Below are positions 16,129 through 24,143 of a stretch of 57,930 nucleotides of DNA, one piece after another. The position numbers and the translations under genes are program-made. The notes beneath the pieces are model-generated. The model had not been told where the DNA came from, did no database searches, and worked only from the letters and a program-made list of their open reading frames with translations. Source of the DNA: Lachnospiraceae bacterium (GTDB taxonomy: Bacteria; Bacillota; Clostridia; Lachnospirales; Lachnospiraceae); NCBI GenBank assembly GCA_016282915.1, contig JAEELW010000128.1, forward strand, positions 1-57,930, written 5' to 3'. Numbering within the stretch: position 1 is the stretch's first letter; each line of letters starts with the position of its first letter.

Positions 16129-17364
16129 TCAATCCATCTCCGTCTCGATGATATCGATCGCCTTTCCGCAATTCGGACATACCTTATAGCTCGGACGTTC
16201 GCTCTCATCCTTCTCATTCGTCCAGGCATACTGGGAATCACAGTTTCTCATCAGGACGCGGCTGCCCGGTGCCGGAAACGTCTTCGTGTGCGTGATCAGT
16301 ACATAATAGCATTTTTCGTCCGCCGCCGTTTCAACGCCTGCTGCAGCTTCCACCGCGGGTGCTTCCTTAGCTTCCACAGTACTTCCCTGTGCCACGTTCG
16401 CCACGGGCGAAGTCTGCACTGCTGCCACCGCAACGGACGGTGCGACCACCACCGGCACGGGCTGGGATACTGCTGCGGTAAGCGGCTGCTGGGACTGCTG
16501 TGCCATCACAGCCTGCGCTGCCGCCACTGCAGGTGAAGGTGCGGGCTGCCCCGCTGCTGCCGGCTGTGAAAGCGGCAAAACTGCTGCCTGCTGTGACATC
16601 ATAGCCTGTGCTGCCGCCACTGCAGGTGAAGGTGCGGACTGCCCCGCTGCCTGCTGTGCCATCACGGCCTGCGCTGCCGCTACCGCAGGTGAAGGTGCGG
16701 ACTGTCCCGCTGCCTGCTGTGCCATCACGGCCTGCGCCGCTGCCACTGCAGGTGAAGGCGCGGACTGTCCCGCTGCCGGTACAGGCTGCTGAACCACTGC
16801 GACCGAAGGATCGCTTCCCCCTGCCGCTGCCGGCATTACATTTACATCCGCAGATGCATTTACGGGTGCCGCTGCTGCCTCCTCCGGTGCAGCTCCCCCG
16901 ATACTGCTTATGGACTGGGACGGATCCACGGTAGGCAGATCCTCCAGAGAACGTACATTATTCGCTCCCGGCATCACAACTTTGGAAGTAACATAGTTGA
17001 TCGAACGGTTGAAACGCGGGTTGATAAAACGGACCGGCTTGTGCTCCTGCTCTCCGTTCAGCCCGGGTTTGATCGTCGGCTTCTCGCCGCTGTGCATGAT
17101 CTCCGGAGCCGGTGCAACGATCGGCTTGCTTCCGCCGGAATTTCCCATCTGAACCGCCATGGTACCGGGATTACGCACGGGATCGCCACCGCCGGCCGGT
17201 ACGGGCGCAGGTACTCCTTCCTGTCTTGCAGGAGGAACATGCTTTCCGGGTTCAGGATCGGTAAACAGAGCCGAATTGATACAATTCCGGTCCCATTTAT
17301 CCTTATTCACATCATCGGAAATCTTTCTTATCGCGCTTTTCGCCTTATCAAATATATTCGCCAT
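16129..17364 (-). CDS. Ala/Gln/Pro repeat protein with C-terminal zinc ribbon
   Basis: The ATG at 17364 follows a GGGGGG stretch and fits better than the open extension upstream. Of the 411 residues, 1-30 form a basic helix (MANIFDKAKSAIRKISDD), 30-170 are Pro/Gly-rich with an NRSINYVTSKVV segment, and about 190-330 are low complexity with a 21-residue repeat (AAGQSAPSPAVAAAQAVMAQQ split over units). The C-terminal 60 residues hold cysteines in CYYVLITHT, MRNCDSQYAW and VCPNCGKAIDII, which could bind zinc. There is no signal peptide or membrane helix, so it should be cytoplasmic. The design (folded ends joined by a flexible linker) suggests an adaptor. No known family. A phosphodiesterase gene lies upstream but has its own start signals. 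Confidence 0.75.
   Translation of the reverse strand: MANIFDKAKSAIRKISDDVNKDKWDRNCINSALFTDPEPGKHVPPARQEGVPAPVPAGGGDPVRNPGTMAVQMGNSGGSKPIVAPAPEIMHSGEKPTIKPGLNGEQEHKPVRFINPRFNRSINYVTSKVVMPGANNVRSLEDLPTVDPSQSISSIGGAAPEEAAAAPVNASADVNVMPAAAGGSDPSVAVVQQPVPAAGQSAPSPAVAAAQAVMAQQAAGQSAPSPAVAAAQAVMAQQAAGQSAPSPAVAAAQAMMSQQAAVLPLSQPAAAGQPAPSPAVAAAQAVMAQQSQQPLTAAVSQPVPVVVAPSVAVAAVQTSPVANVAQGSTVEAKEAPAVEAAAGVETAADEKCYYVLITHTKTFPAPGSRVLMRNCDSQYAWTNEKDESERPSYKVCPNCGKAIDIIETEMD
16498..16785. repeat. 63-bp in-frame tandem repeat
   Basis: Three adjacent, nearly identical 63-base units and a fourth separated by a short insert encode the 21-residue Ala/Gln-rich repeat of the zinc-ribbon protein. High identity between units at silent positions points to recent expansion. 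Confidence 0.75.
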
Positions 17365-17420
17365 GGTGACCCCCCACAATGAACAAATACAAGAACGGTA
17401 GAGTATTCTCAACCTCTAAC

Positions 17421-17426
17421 AGTATA
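17421..17426 (-). promoter_or_regulatory. Extended -10 box before the repeat-rich gene
   Basis: On the minus strand TGATATACT gives a TGnTATACT extended -10, about 50 bases before the ATG at 17364. No good -35 lies at the normal distance; a second weak option is TTGCAT-17-TATGGT slightly upstream. Confidence 0.35.
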
Positions 17427-17561
17427 TCAGTATTTACCTTAAAAGACCATATCAATTTTTGCTATTTTATGCAATTGTTACAGAATATTGCTGTAATTCA
17501 GGGCATTTTCGGCATTATGTCAACCGAGGGCCATTTCTTTCGGGATTTTTTCCCGGCGCGC

Positions 17562-19307
17562 TCAGCTCCTGCCTTCCCCGCAGACCTCCCAGGTCATGCC
17601 CTTGGCCATGGTAAAAGCCTTCGTTTCTTCCATAGGCATGGGCTTCCCGAAATAGTAGCCCTGTGCCTTTTCACAGCCCGCTTCTTTCAGGAAACGGTAG
17701 TGTTCCTCCGTCTCCACGCCCTCGCAGAGCGGCTGGAGTCCCATCCCTCTTGCTCCCTTTATAATATAGCTCATCAGCGGAGCGGTCTTGGGATTATGAT
17801 CGTAATTTCTCAGAAAGACCATATCCAGCTTCAGCACGTCAAAGGAATATTCCGCGATCGTGTTCAGTGATGAATAGCCGCTGCCGAAATCATCGATCCA
17901 CACCTGATAGCCCAGTTCACGCATCCGGTCACATTCCGCCTTGATATGGCCGAGATTATCATTCAGCGCGCTCTCCGTGATCTCCAGATCCAGCATATTC
18001 CTTGGTACATTGTACTTTTCACGCATTTTTTCCACGACGTCAAATATATCGCAGAGTTCAAAGTCCAGACGCGAAAAATTTATGGAGGCCGGTACGATCG
18101 GGTCTCCTGCCTCGATGACCCCGCCGTAATCCTTACACACACGTTCCACCACATAGCTGTCAAGCTTGTGGATCAGATGGAAATTCTCCAGCGTATCGAT
18201 AAAATCCCCGGGCGAAAGCATACCTATCTGCGGATCGATCCAGCGTACCAGCGCCTCGTAGCCGCAGATCTCTCCGGTCTGTACCCGTACCACCGGCTGA
18301 TAATAGACTTTGATATATTCCTTTTCGATCGCTTCATCCACATGATCCGCCACATACTGCTGGCGGCGCAGGCGGTCTCGCAGCATCTCGTCATACACAC
18401 TGTAGAAAAGATCATGACGCCCTTTGATACTGTTGCAGGCCAGTCTTGCGTGATCGCAGGCCAGACCGATCTCGGTCAGGCGGTCATCCATATAATAGAT
18501 CCCGGCTTTGATCCGTACTCTCTTGGCTGCCTCCTCGTAACGGAGCATCTTTCTGTGAACCTCTTCCACCGCGGACACTACCGCTTCCCTGTCCGTTGTG
18601 GCACAGACCACAAAATGATCATCCGAAAATCTCGCAACGATCCCGTCACGGAATTCCTCACTGATGGTCCTGGCCAGATCGCACAAAAGCTCATCTCCCA
18701 GCCGGAAGCCGTTTCTTTCATTATAAAGTTTAAAATTCGGGATATCGAAATGAACGATGGAAATATCCCTGCGCCTGCCCGAAGGCGAATTCAGCAGCTG
18801 GATCACGCTGTTGTAGAAAAACGGCATGTTCAGAAGTCCCGTGAGCGGATCCGTATCCTGGTTATTGGACAGTATCTCCGCCTCGGCAAAGGAATTCCGG
18901 TTCCGGTTTAAGTATTCGTTCTGGTCCACATCAACGATAAAAACATAAAAGAAGCTTTTACCGTTCTTTCCATGGAGCAGGTGCCCGAAATCTTCGATGT
19001 AATGTTCTTCCCCCTGTTTTGTCAGGATGCGGTAGCGCACATAATCGTGCCGCTTTTCGCCGAACATGGTCTGGGCCTGGATCTGGTTCTGGATCTTGTG
19101 ATAATCTTCCGGATGGACCATGCCGCGGAAACTGTTACCCGTGTATTCCCTGAACTCCTCCAGCGTTTCACAGCCGTAAAGCTGTATCACATTCCCATCC
19201 GCATAGAGGATCTCGTCATCCCCCCCGTTCTCATAAATAAAAAAACCGCCGGGCAGCCCAAGAGGCATCTTCCCGTACCGCTCATCAAACAGCTCCTGAC
19301 TGCTCAT
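17562..19307 (-). CDS. PAS-GGDEF-EAL cyclic di-GMP phosphodiesterase
   Basis: Predicted to hydrolyse cyclic di-GMP to pGpG. The ATG at 19307 has GGAGGG at good spacing; the upstream open frame is discarded. The 581-aa protein has no membrane segment. A PAS-like domain covers about 20-135 (IYENGGDDEILYADGN, then GEEHYIEDFGH). A GGDEF domain follows whose active loop is FSDDHF, so cyclase activity is lost. The EAL domain is complete: YEALVRW (about 349), the Asn of INFSRLDFE, the Glu of DLEITES, and DDFGSGYSS (about 471) with KLD after it. The degenerate GGDEF may act as a GTP-binding regulator. It probably counteracts the membrane cyclase encoded at 14.8-15.9 kb. Confidence 0.9.
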   Translation of the reverse strand: MSSQELFDERYGKMPLGLPGGFFIYENGGDDEILYADGNVIQLYGCETLEEFREYTGNSFRGMVHPEDYHKIQNQIQAQTMFGEKRHDYVRYRILTKQGEEHYIEDFGHLLHGKNGKSFFYVFIVDVDQNEYLNRNRNSFAEAEILSNNQDTDPLTGLLNMPFFYNSVIQLLNSPSGRRRDISIVHFDIPNFKLYNERNGFRLGDELLCDLARTISEEFRDGIVARFSDDHFVVCATTDREAVVSAVEEVHRKMLRYEEAAKRVRIKAGIYYMDDRLTEIGLACDHARLACNSIKGRHDLFYSVYDEMLRDRLRRQQYVADHVDEAIEKEYIKVYYQPVVRVQTGEICGYEALVRWIDPQIGMLSPGDFIDTLENFHLIHKLDSYVVERVCKDYGGVIEAGDPIVPASINFSRLDFELCDIFDVVEKMREKYNVPRNMLDLEITESALNDNLGHIKAECDRMRELGYQVWIDDFGSGYSSLNTIAEYSFDVLKLDMVFLRNYDHNPKTAPLMSYIIKGARGMGLQPLCEGVETEEHYRFLKEAGCEKAQGYYFGKPMPMEETKAFTMAKGMTWEVCGEGRS

Positions 19308-19433
19308 ATGTAACCCTCCCCCGTTCTGCGGATGCGCCGGCTCCGGATCGGGAGCCGTCCCTTTTCCATTTTTACACGGAAAGTCTGTTTTTTCAAGCAT
19401 TTTTAGGTGCCCCGCCGGACCGGCTTTTCGCAC

Positions 19434-19459
19434 AAAAAAGCCCGCGCAGGAGCGCGGGC
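19434..19459 (-). terminator. Terminator of the Rrf2 regulator gene
   Basis: GCCCGCGC and GCGCGGGC with a four-base loop; six T follow on the minus strand. Confidence 0.92.
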
Positions 19460-19472
19460 ATATAACATACAC

Positions 19473-19919
19473 TCAGATCACATACATATCGTACTCATTG
19501 GCCATACGGTTCCTGCACTCTCTCAGAAGGTCAGCCAGCGTATTCTCTGCCGCAAAGCCGCCCAGCAGGCGGTTGATCCGCCCCCAGAGACATTCATCGA
19601 TCGCATTTTTCAGCTCATTCCCCTCTTTTTCCCCGGAGGCCGCCGGATCTTCCAGCACGCTGTTATCCAGGGCATTCAGGATATCCGCGATCCGTATCCC
19701 GTTTGCCTGCCGTGCCAGTGTATAGCCGCCGCCCAGACCCTTCTGCGCCCGGATCAGACCGGCCTGCCGGAGCAGCGGCAGGATCTGTTCCAGATATTTT
19801 TTGGATATCCCCTGTGTTTCCGCGATCTCCGGCGTGGATACGCTGGTCCCGTTTTCGGAATACAGAGCGATATACGCAAGAGCCTGAACGCCGTATTCAA
19901 CTCTCGTGGATACTCTCAT
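19473..19919 (-). CDS. Rrf2-family regulator, CymR-like
   Basis: A 148-aa winged-helix repressor of the Rrf2 family: MRVSTRVEYGVQALAYIALY, the recognition helix region ISKKYLEQILPLLRQAGLI and the wing KGLGGGYTLAR. The three closely spaced cysteines that bind the iron-sulfur cluster in IscR are missing (only Cys in DECLWGR and RECRNR), which favours the CymR type. CymR of Bacillus represses sulfur uptake and cysteine synthesis genes and works in complex with CysK. The direct neighbours here are cysK and metY, so control of this sulfur block is a reasonable inference. The gene has GGAAGGAGGGGG before its ATG and its own terminator. Confidence 0.85.
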   Translation of the reverse strand: MRVSTRVEYGVQALAYIALYSENGTSVSTPEIAETQGISKKYLEQILPLLRQAGLIRAQKGLGGGYTLARQANGIRIADILNALDNSVLEDPAASGEKEGNELKNAIDECLWGRINRLLGGFAAENTLADLLRECRNRMANEYDMYVI

Positions 19920-19955
19920 ACTCCCCCTCCTTCCTGCTTCGCGGCCGGAGCTATG

Positions 19956-19983
19956 TCCATAACCGTTTCTTCCGTTCAGTCAA
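19956..19983 (-). promoter_or_regulatory. Candidate promoter of the Rrf2 regulator
   Basis: TTGACT (19983-19978) and TATGGA (19961-19956) with a 16-base spacer on the minus strand, directly behind the cysK terminator. The -10 is a weak match. Confidence 0.4.
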
Positions 19984-20007
19984 AAGCCGCGCATCGCTGC
20001 GCGGCTT
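19983..20007 (-). terminator. Terminator of the metY-cysK operon
   Basis: AAGCCGCGCA and TGCGCGGCTT form a ten-pair stem with a four-base loop; TTTT follows on the minus strand. Confidence 0.88.
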
Positions 20008-20028
20008 CCGGCTTACAGGAGGTATTCT

Positions 20029-20961
20029 TTACTCGGTAAACAACGCTGTTGAATAATATCTGTCTCCACTGTCGGGAAGAAGGGCTACGATCACTTTACC
20101 CTTGTTCTCCGGTCTCTTTGCGAGTTCGATCGCTCCGAACAGGGCCGCGCCGGAGGAGATACCTACGGAGATACCTTCTTTCTTTGCAAGGTACTTTGCG
20201 GTCTCAAACGCATCCTTGTTGGAGGCCTTGAATACTTCATCATATACCTTGGTATTCAGGACATCCGGCACGAAACCTGCTCCGATGCCCTGGATCTTGT
20301 GCGCGCCGGCTTTGCCTTCCGAAAGCACGGGAGAATCTTCCGGCTCAAGCGCTACAATACGTACATCGGGATTCTGGGACTTCAGATACTCGCCCACGCC
20401 GGTGACGGTACCGCCGGTACCTACACCTGCGATGAACACATCAACCTTTCCGTCGGTATCCTTCCAGATCTCGGGCCCCGTGGTAGCTCTGTGGATCGCA
20501 GGATTGGCGGGATTTACGAACTGACCGGGGATAAAGCTGTTCGGGATCTCCTTTGCCAGCTCATCCGCCTTCTGGATGGCACCCTTCATACCCTTGGGGC
20601 CTTCGGTAAGAACGATCTCGGCGCCGTAGCTCTTCAGGATGCTCCTGCGCTCAACGCTCATGGTCTCGGGCATGGTCAGGATCACACGATATCCCTTTGC
20701 TGCTGCGATCGCCGCCAGACCGATACCGGTGTTGCCGCTGGTCGGCTCGATGATCACGGAATCGGGCTTCAGAAGCCCTTTCTCCTCGGCATCCTCGATC
20801 ATCGCCTTGGCGATACGGTCCTTAACGCTTCCTGCCGGATTGAAATACTCCAGCTTTACCAGAACCGTTGCTTCCAGGCCAAGATCCTTTTCGATATTGG
20901 TCACTTCCACCAGCGGAGTGTTTCCGACAAGTCCGAGTGTTCCTTTGTAAATGTTCGCCAT
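20029..20961 (-). CDS. cysK: Cysteine synthase (O-acetylserine sulfhydrylase)
   Basis: PLP enzyme joining O-acetylserine and sulfide to give cysteine. The ATG at 20961 has AAAAGGAGG; the longer open frame overlaps metY and is discarded. The protein has 310 aa, normal for CysK. Lys47 in [10 protein letters not shown] is the PLP-binding residue, PTSGNTGIG (74-81) is the substrate loop, [10 protein letters not shown] binds the PLP phosphate, and [10 protein letters not shown] and VGISSGAA are typical. It is the second gene of an operon with metY, 16 bases downstream, and ends at a strong terminator. The CymR-like gene follows. A second cysteine synthase of another subtype is encoded at 24.1-25.0 kb. 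Confidence 0.95.
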   Translation of the reverse strand: MANIYKGTLGLVGNTPLVEVTNIEKDLGLEATVLVKLEYFNPAGSVKDRIAKAMIEDAEEKGLLKPDSVIIEPTSGNTGIGLAAIAAAKGYRVILTMPETMSVERRSILKSYGAEIVLTEGPKGMKGAIQKADELAKEIPNSFIPGQFVNPANPAIHRATTGPEIWKDTDGKVDVFIAGVGTGGTVTGVGEYLKSQNPDVRIVALEPEDSPVLSEGKAGAHKIQGIGAGFVPDVLNTKVYDEVFKASNKDAFETAKYLAKKEGISVGISSGAALFGAIELAKRPENKGKVIVALLPDSGDRYYSTALFTE

Positions 20962-20977
20962 GATGTTTTTCCTCCTT

Positions 20978-22261
20978 TTAATCCAACGCAGAGAAACCCT
21001 TTTCAAGGTCTGCGATAATATCATCGATATGTTCGGTCCCGATGGAGAGACGGATGGTACCGGGGTTGATGCCCTGATCCTTCAGTTCCGCTTCCGTCAG
21101 CTGCGAATGGGTCGTAGATGCCGGATGGATCACGAGGCTCTTCACATCCGCCACATTGGCCAGCAGGGAGAAGATCTCCAGATTGTCGATAAACTTCCAG
21201 GCTGCTTCCTGTCCGCCCTTGATATCAAAGGTAAAGATGGATGCGCCGCCGTTCGGAAAATATTTCTCATACAGCGCATGATCGGGATGATCCGCAAGCG
21301 AAGGATGGTTCACTTTCTCCACAGCGGGATGTTTGCTCAAAAACTCCACTACCTTCTTTGTATTCTCGGCATGTCTCTCCAGACGGAGGGAAAGGGTCTC
21401 CACACCCTGCAGCAGCAGGAAAGCATTGAAGGGAGAGATCGTTGCGCCGGTATCACGGAGAAGGATCGCGCGGATAAAGGTCACGAAGGCTGCCGGTCCT
21501 ACCGCATCATAGAAGGATACGCCGTGGTAGCTGGGGTTGGGTGCCGCAATGTTGGGATACTTCCCGCTTGCTGCCCAGTTGAACTTGCCGGACTCCACGA
21601 TGATGCCGCCCAGGGTCGTGCCGTGGCCGCCGATGAACTTCGTTGCGGAATGTACCACGATGTCCGCGCCGTGCTCGATGGGACGGATCAGATACGGGGT
21701 ACCGAAGGTATTGTCGATCACCAGAGGCAGGCCGTGCTTATGCGCGATCTCCGCGATGGCATCGATATCGGGAATGTCACTGTTGGGATTGCCCAGGGTC
21801 TCCAGATAGATGGCACGGGTATTGTCCCTGATCGCTCCTTCTACTTCCGCCAGGTCATGTGCATTCACAAAAGTCGTTTCAATACCGTACTGCGGAAGGG
21901 TATGTGCCAGCAGGTTGTAGCTGCCGCCATAGATCGTCTTCTGCGCTACGATGTGTCCGCCGTTTGCTGCCAGGGCTTCGATCGTATAGGTGATCGCCGC
22001 GGCTCCGGATGCCAGTGCAAGGGCTGCGCTGCCGCCTTCCAGAGCAGCCAGTCTCTTTTCCAGCACATCCTGGGTGGAGTTGGTCAGACGGCCGTAGATG
22101 TTTCCGGCATCTGCCAGGCCGAAACGGTCCGCAGCGTGCTTGCTGTTATGAAAAACGTAAGACGTCGTCTGATAAATGGGAACCGCTCTGGAATCCGTAG
22201 CAGGATCTGCCTGTTCCTGTCCTACATGCAACTGTAATGTTTCAAATCTGTAATCACTCAT
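20978..22261 (-). CDS. metY: O-acetylhomoserine sulfhydrylase
   Basis: PLP-dependent enzyme that makes homocysteine from O-acetylhomoserine and sulfide (direct sulfhydrylation route to methionine). The 427-aa length and the motifs [32 protein letters not shown], the [10 protein letters not shown] box with the PLP lysine, and the C-terminal [11 protein letters not shown] are diagnostic of the MetY branch rather than MetB/MetC. AAAGGAGA precedes the ATG. The promoter gives a leader of only about 30 bases, so there is no S-box riboswitch or T-box; control must be by a protein, plausibly the CymR-like regulator. It is cotranscribed with cysK, which links cysteine and methionine synthesis from sulfide. 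Confidence 0.95.
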   Translation of the reverse strand: MSDYRFETLQLHVGQEQADPATDSRAVPIYQTTSYVFHNSKHAADRFGLADAGNIYGRLTNSTQDVLEKRLAALEGGSAALALASGAAAITYTIEALAANGGHIVAQKTIYGGSYNLLAHTLPQYGIETTFVNAHDLAEVEGAIRDNTRAIYLETLGNPNSDIPDIDAIAEIAHKHGLPLVIDNTFGTPYLIRPIEHGADIVVHSATKFIGGHGTTLGGIIVESGKFNWAASGKYPNIAAPNPSYHGVSFYDAVGPAAFVTFIRAILLRDTGATISPFNAFLLLQGVETLSLRLERHAENTKKVVEFLSKHPAVEKVNHPSLADHPDHALYEKYFPNGGASIFTFDIKGGQEAAWKFIDNLEIFSLLANVADVKSLVIHPASTTHSQLTEAELKDQGINPGTIRLSIGTEHIDDIIADLEKGFSALD

Positions 22262-22295
22262 GATAAATGATCTCCTTTCGTTTTCTGATAGGAGA

Positions 22296-22324
22296 ACTAT
22301 AACACTATTAAACTAGTATGTCAA
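22296..22324 (-). promoter_or_regulatory. metY-cysK promoter with inverted repeat in spacer
   Basis: TTGACA (22324-22319), 17 bases, TATAGT (22301-22296) on the minus strand. The spacer contains ACTA-GTTTAA-TAGT, a short inverted repeat and a possible operator for the Rrf2-family regulator. Confidence 0.82.
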
Positions 22325-22356
22325 TAGGTTTTCTATGATTTTATTTTTTTTCTTTT

Positions 22357-22989
22357 TTATCCTATGATATCACGCGGATTTTCACCGCCCGGATCAAAAG
22401 ATGCCGGCGGCAGATCCTCCTTCATCGGAAGGCCGCCGGATACCTTCACTTCAAAGCCCCGCATCCCGTTACACATAGCCGCTGTCCTCTGCGCACAGTC
22501 GATCAGTTCGTCATCCAGCCAGGAAAAATCGATCATGCCGCGGCGGAAGGTCTTCTCCATCGCGTGCCGCGTGAGTTTGAAACTCCTCCGTATCCCGGGG
22601 ATCTTTACACTGCCGCCGCTGCCCAGATCATCCATGTAGCCCTCGGTAACTACGTTCAGCTCATAGCACGCATCATCCGCTTCCGAAGCTTCCTCCTTTA
22701 CCCGGATATCAACGGCACCGTGATAACGCAGCACACTGTCCTGTATCAGATTCGAGATCTCCACATAGCGCTGTATCTCTTTCAGCGACTCAAGCTGCAG
22801 CTGCAGCTCCTGATCCCCGATGATCAGCTGCGCGTACCGGCGCCGGATGATACGCCTCCGTAAAGGGGCAAAGAGACCTCTGCCGCCCTCCAGCAGGGGC
22901 AGATACTGACGACGAAAGCGATCGATATTCTCGATCGCCTTTTCGATATCGTCACTTTTATTCCGGCTGTAGATAAGCTCTGTCTTCAT
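22357..22989 (-). CDS. Hypothetical 210-aa protein
   Basis: No family recognised. The protein is soluble, highly charged and largely helical at the N-terminus (DIEKAIENIDRFRRQYLPLL, then a basic RRRIIRRRYAQ stretch), with a more mixed C-terminal half ending in a Pro/Gly-rich tail. There is no signal peptide, cysteine cluster or catalytic motif. It lies 24 bases downstream of the small protein gene at 23.0-23.3 kb, and the two probably share a transcript that starts near 23.32 kb. Between its stop and the metY promoter are only about 30 bases with no clear terminator. The 22.36-23.28 kb pair is flanked by sulfur genes, but nothing in it points to sulfur metabolism. Confidence 0.65.
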   Translation of the reverse strand: MKTELIYSRNKSDDIEKAIENIDRFRRQYLPLLEGGRGLFAPLRRRIIRRRYAQLIIGDQELQLQLESLKEIQRYVEISNLIQDSVLRYHGAVDIRVKEEASEADDACYELNVVTEGYMDDLGSGGSVKIPGIRRSFKLTRHAMEKTFRRGMIDFSWLDDELIDCAQRTAAMCNGMRGFEVKVSGGLPMKEDLPPASFDPGGENPRDIIG

Positions 22990-23013
22990 ATGCGCGCTTC
23001 ATTCCCGTATCCG

Positions 23014-23283
23014 TCAGGTCTCCTGGCTGGTCTCGAGACGGCGGAGCAGTACCACCGCATCAAAGAGAGGCTGTTTCATCATATGTTCCGCACCGACCCG
23101 CTGCACCATCTCGGAGATCATCTCCTCAATGTATTCGTCGGTATATTTCCCGTCCGGCCGGATGTAATCCAGCGTCGGGATCCTGGACACAAGCCCGTTA
23201 TCCGCTAGGCAGCGTTTCAGCTTCACAACCGTATCTTCATATTCCTTGACACTTTCGTTTTCCCTTATCATAAGAAGTTTCAT
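23014..23283 (-). CDS. Hypothetical 89-aa protein
   Basis: The ATG at 23283 is preceded by GGAGGTG at ideal spacing, which is why the 12-residue longer frame is not used. The protein begins MKLLMIRENESVKEYEDTVV and is a mixed alpha/beta, charged polypeptide with one Cys and no signal peptide or membrane segment. No family is recognised. It is the first gene of a two-gene unit with the 210-aa protein. Confidence 0.65.
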   Translation of the reverse strand: MKLLMIRENESVKEYEDTVVKLKRCLADNGLVSRIPTLDYIRPDGKYTDEYIEEMISEMVQRVGAEHMMKQPLFDAVVLLRRLETSQET

Positions 23284-23324
23284 ACAGGCCACCTCCGTTT
23301 CCCGGCTCTCTCGCAACACCTGAT

Positions 23325-23353
23325 ATTATAATATAAAAGCGGATCCCCCGCAA
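23325..23353 (-). promoter_or_regulatory. Candidate promoter overlapping a terminator
   Basis: On the minus strand TTGCGG (23353-23348), 17 bases, TATAAT (23330-23325). The -35 lies in the loop of the preceding lipoprotein gene's terminator, giving a compact terminator-promoter junction. Confidence 0.5.
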
Positions 23354-23363
23354 GGTGATCCGC
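23336..23363 (-). terminator. Terminator of the cysteine synthase-lipoprotein unit
   Basis: GCGGATC pairs with GATCCGC; on the minus strand the stem is followed by TTTTATATT. Confidence 0.75.
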
Positions 23364-23450
23364 CCTGTGAAAAGCCGTCTTTTCTCTTTTTCCCGTCAGG
23401 CCGCGGCATATCCGCCCTCCGCTTTTCGCCGTCTTCAGAGTATCCCGTCG

Positions 23451-24143
23451 TTACTGATCGGCAAGCCGGCCGTCCTCCGACATCCGCTGTTTCATTTCCC
23501 GGAAAGTTTCTTCTTCCGTATCCGTCATATAATACGCTCTGCCCGAAATATCAAGCTCCAGCCAATACGCCTTATGCAGCGGATACTGCTCCAGTTCGGC
23601 GTTCATCTTCCGATACGAATCCCACAGTTCATCCAGTTCACTGTCCGTGATACTGTCCGCCGTGATCGTTGAAGCGATGATATCATTCGTCTGGAAACGG
23701 TAACTGACAGAGTCATCCGTTACGCTGCCCAGTTCCGGATAAGCCTCCAGGACTTCACAGATCACATAAAAGTCATAATCCGTATCCATGCGGTACATGG
23801 TCTCAGCAAATTCCCCGCCGGCGATCCCCTCATTATAGACATTTTTGGATTCACTGGCCACGCTGCAGTCGATCCCGTTGATCACTGCGGGCCAGATACG
23901 GTATTCGCGGGAGTTTTCCGTAACATCCTCATAATCTTCGGAAACACTTGCCTGAGGATCCAGGCTGCGGGCATATTCCAGCAGCTCCTCGTAGCTGTGA
24001 TGCTCCTTCGTATACTCTCCCTGCTCTTTTTTTGTATTTCCCTGCGCTGTCTTTCCCTTATCGTCTGCCGTTCTTTTCCCCGTACAGGCACAGAGCAGCA
24101 GGCAGCAAAGCGGAAGAAGCAGCCGTAAAATACGCGTTCTCAT
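23451..24143 (-). CDS. Lipoprotein of unknown function, coupled to a cysteine synthase
   Basis: The ATG at 24143 overlaps the TGA stop of the upstream cysteine synthase gene (ATGA), so translation is coupled. It opens a lipoprotein signal peptide, MRTRILRLLLPLCC, with lipobox LLCAC. The mature part (about 205 aa) starts with a Lys/Gly/Thr linker and continues with an acidic, Tyr-rich domain of unknown fold (YRIWPAVINGIDCSVASES, YDFYVICEVLEAYPELG). There are two further cysteines. It is exported and membrane-tethered. The coupling to a cytoplasmic enzyme of cysteine synthesis is unexpected and may reflect shared regulation only. Confidence 0.8.
   Translation of the reverse strand: MRTRILRLLLPLCCLLLCACTGKRTADDKGKTAQGNTKKEQGEYTKEHHSYEELLEYARSLDPQASVSEDYEDVTENSREYRIWPAVINGIDCSVASESKNVYNEGIAGGEFAETMYRMDTDYDFYVICEVLEAYPELGSVTDDSVSYRFQTNDIIASTITADSITDSELDELWDSYRKMNAELEQYPLHKAYWLELDISGRAYYMTDTEEETFREMKQRMSEDGRLADQ

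Noticed and set aside
20951-22237. A 428-codon open frame antisense to metY
   Set aside because: MetY is clear on the minus strand with promoter and ribosome binding site; the antisense frame has neither.
22262-22300. SAM riboswitch or T-box before metY
   Set aside because: The promoter leaves a leader of only about 30 bases.
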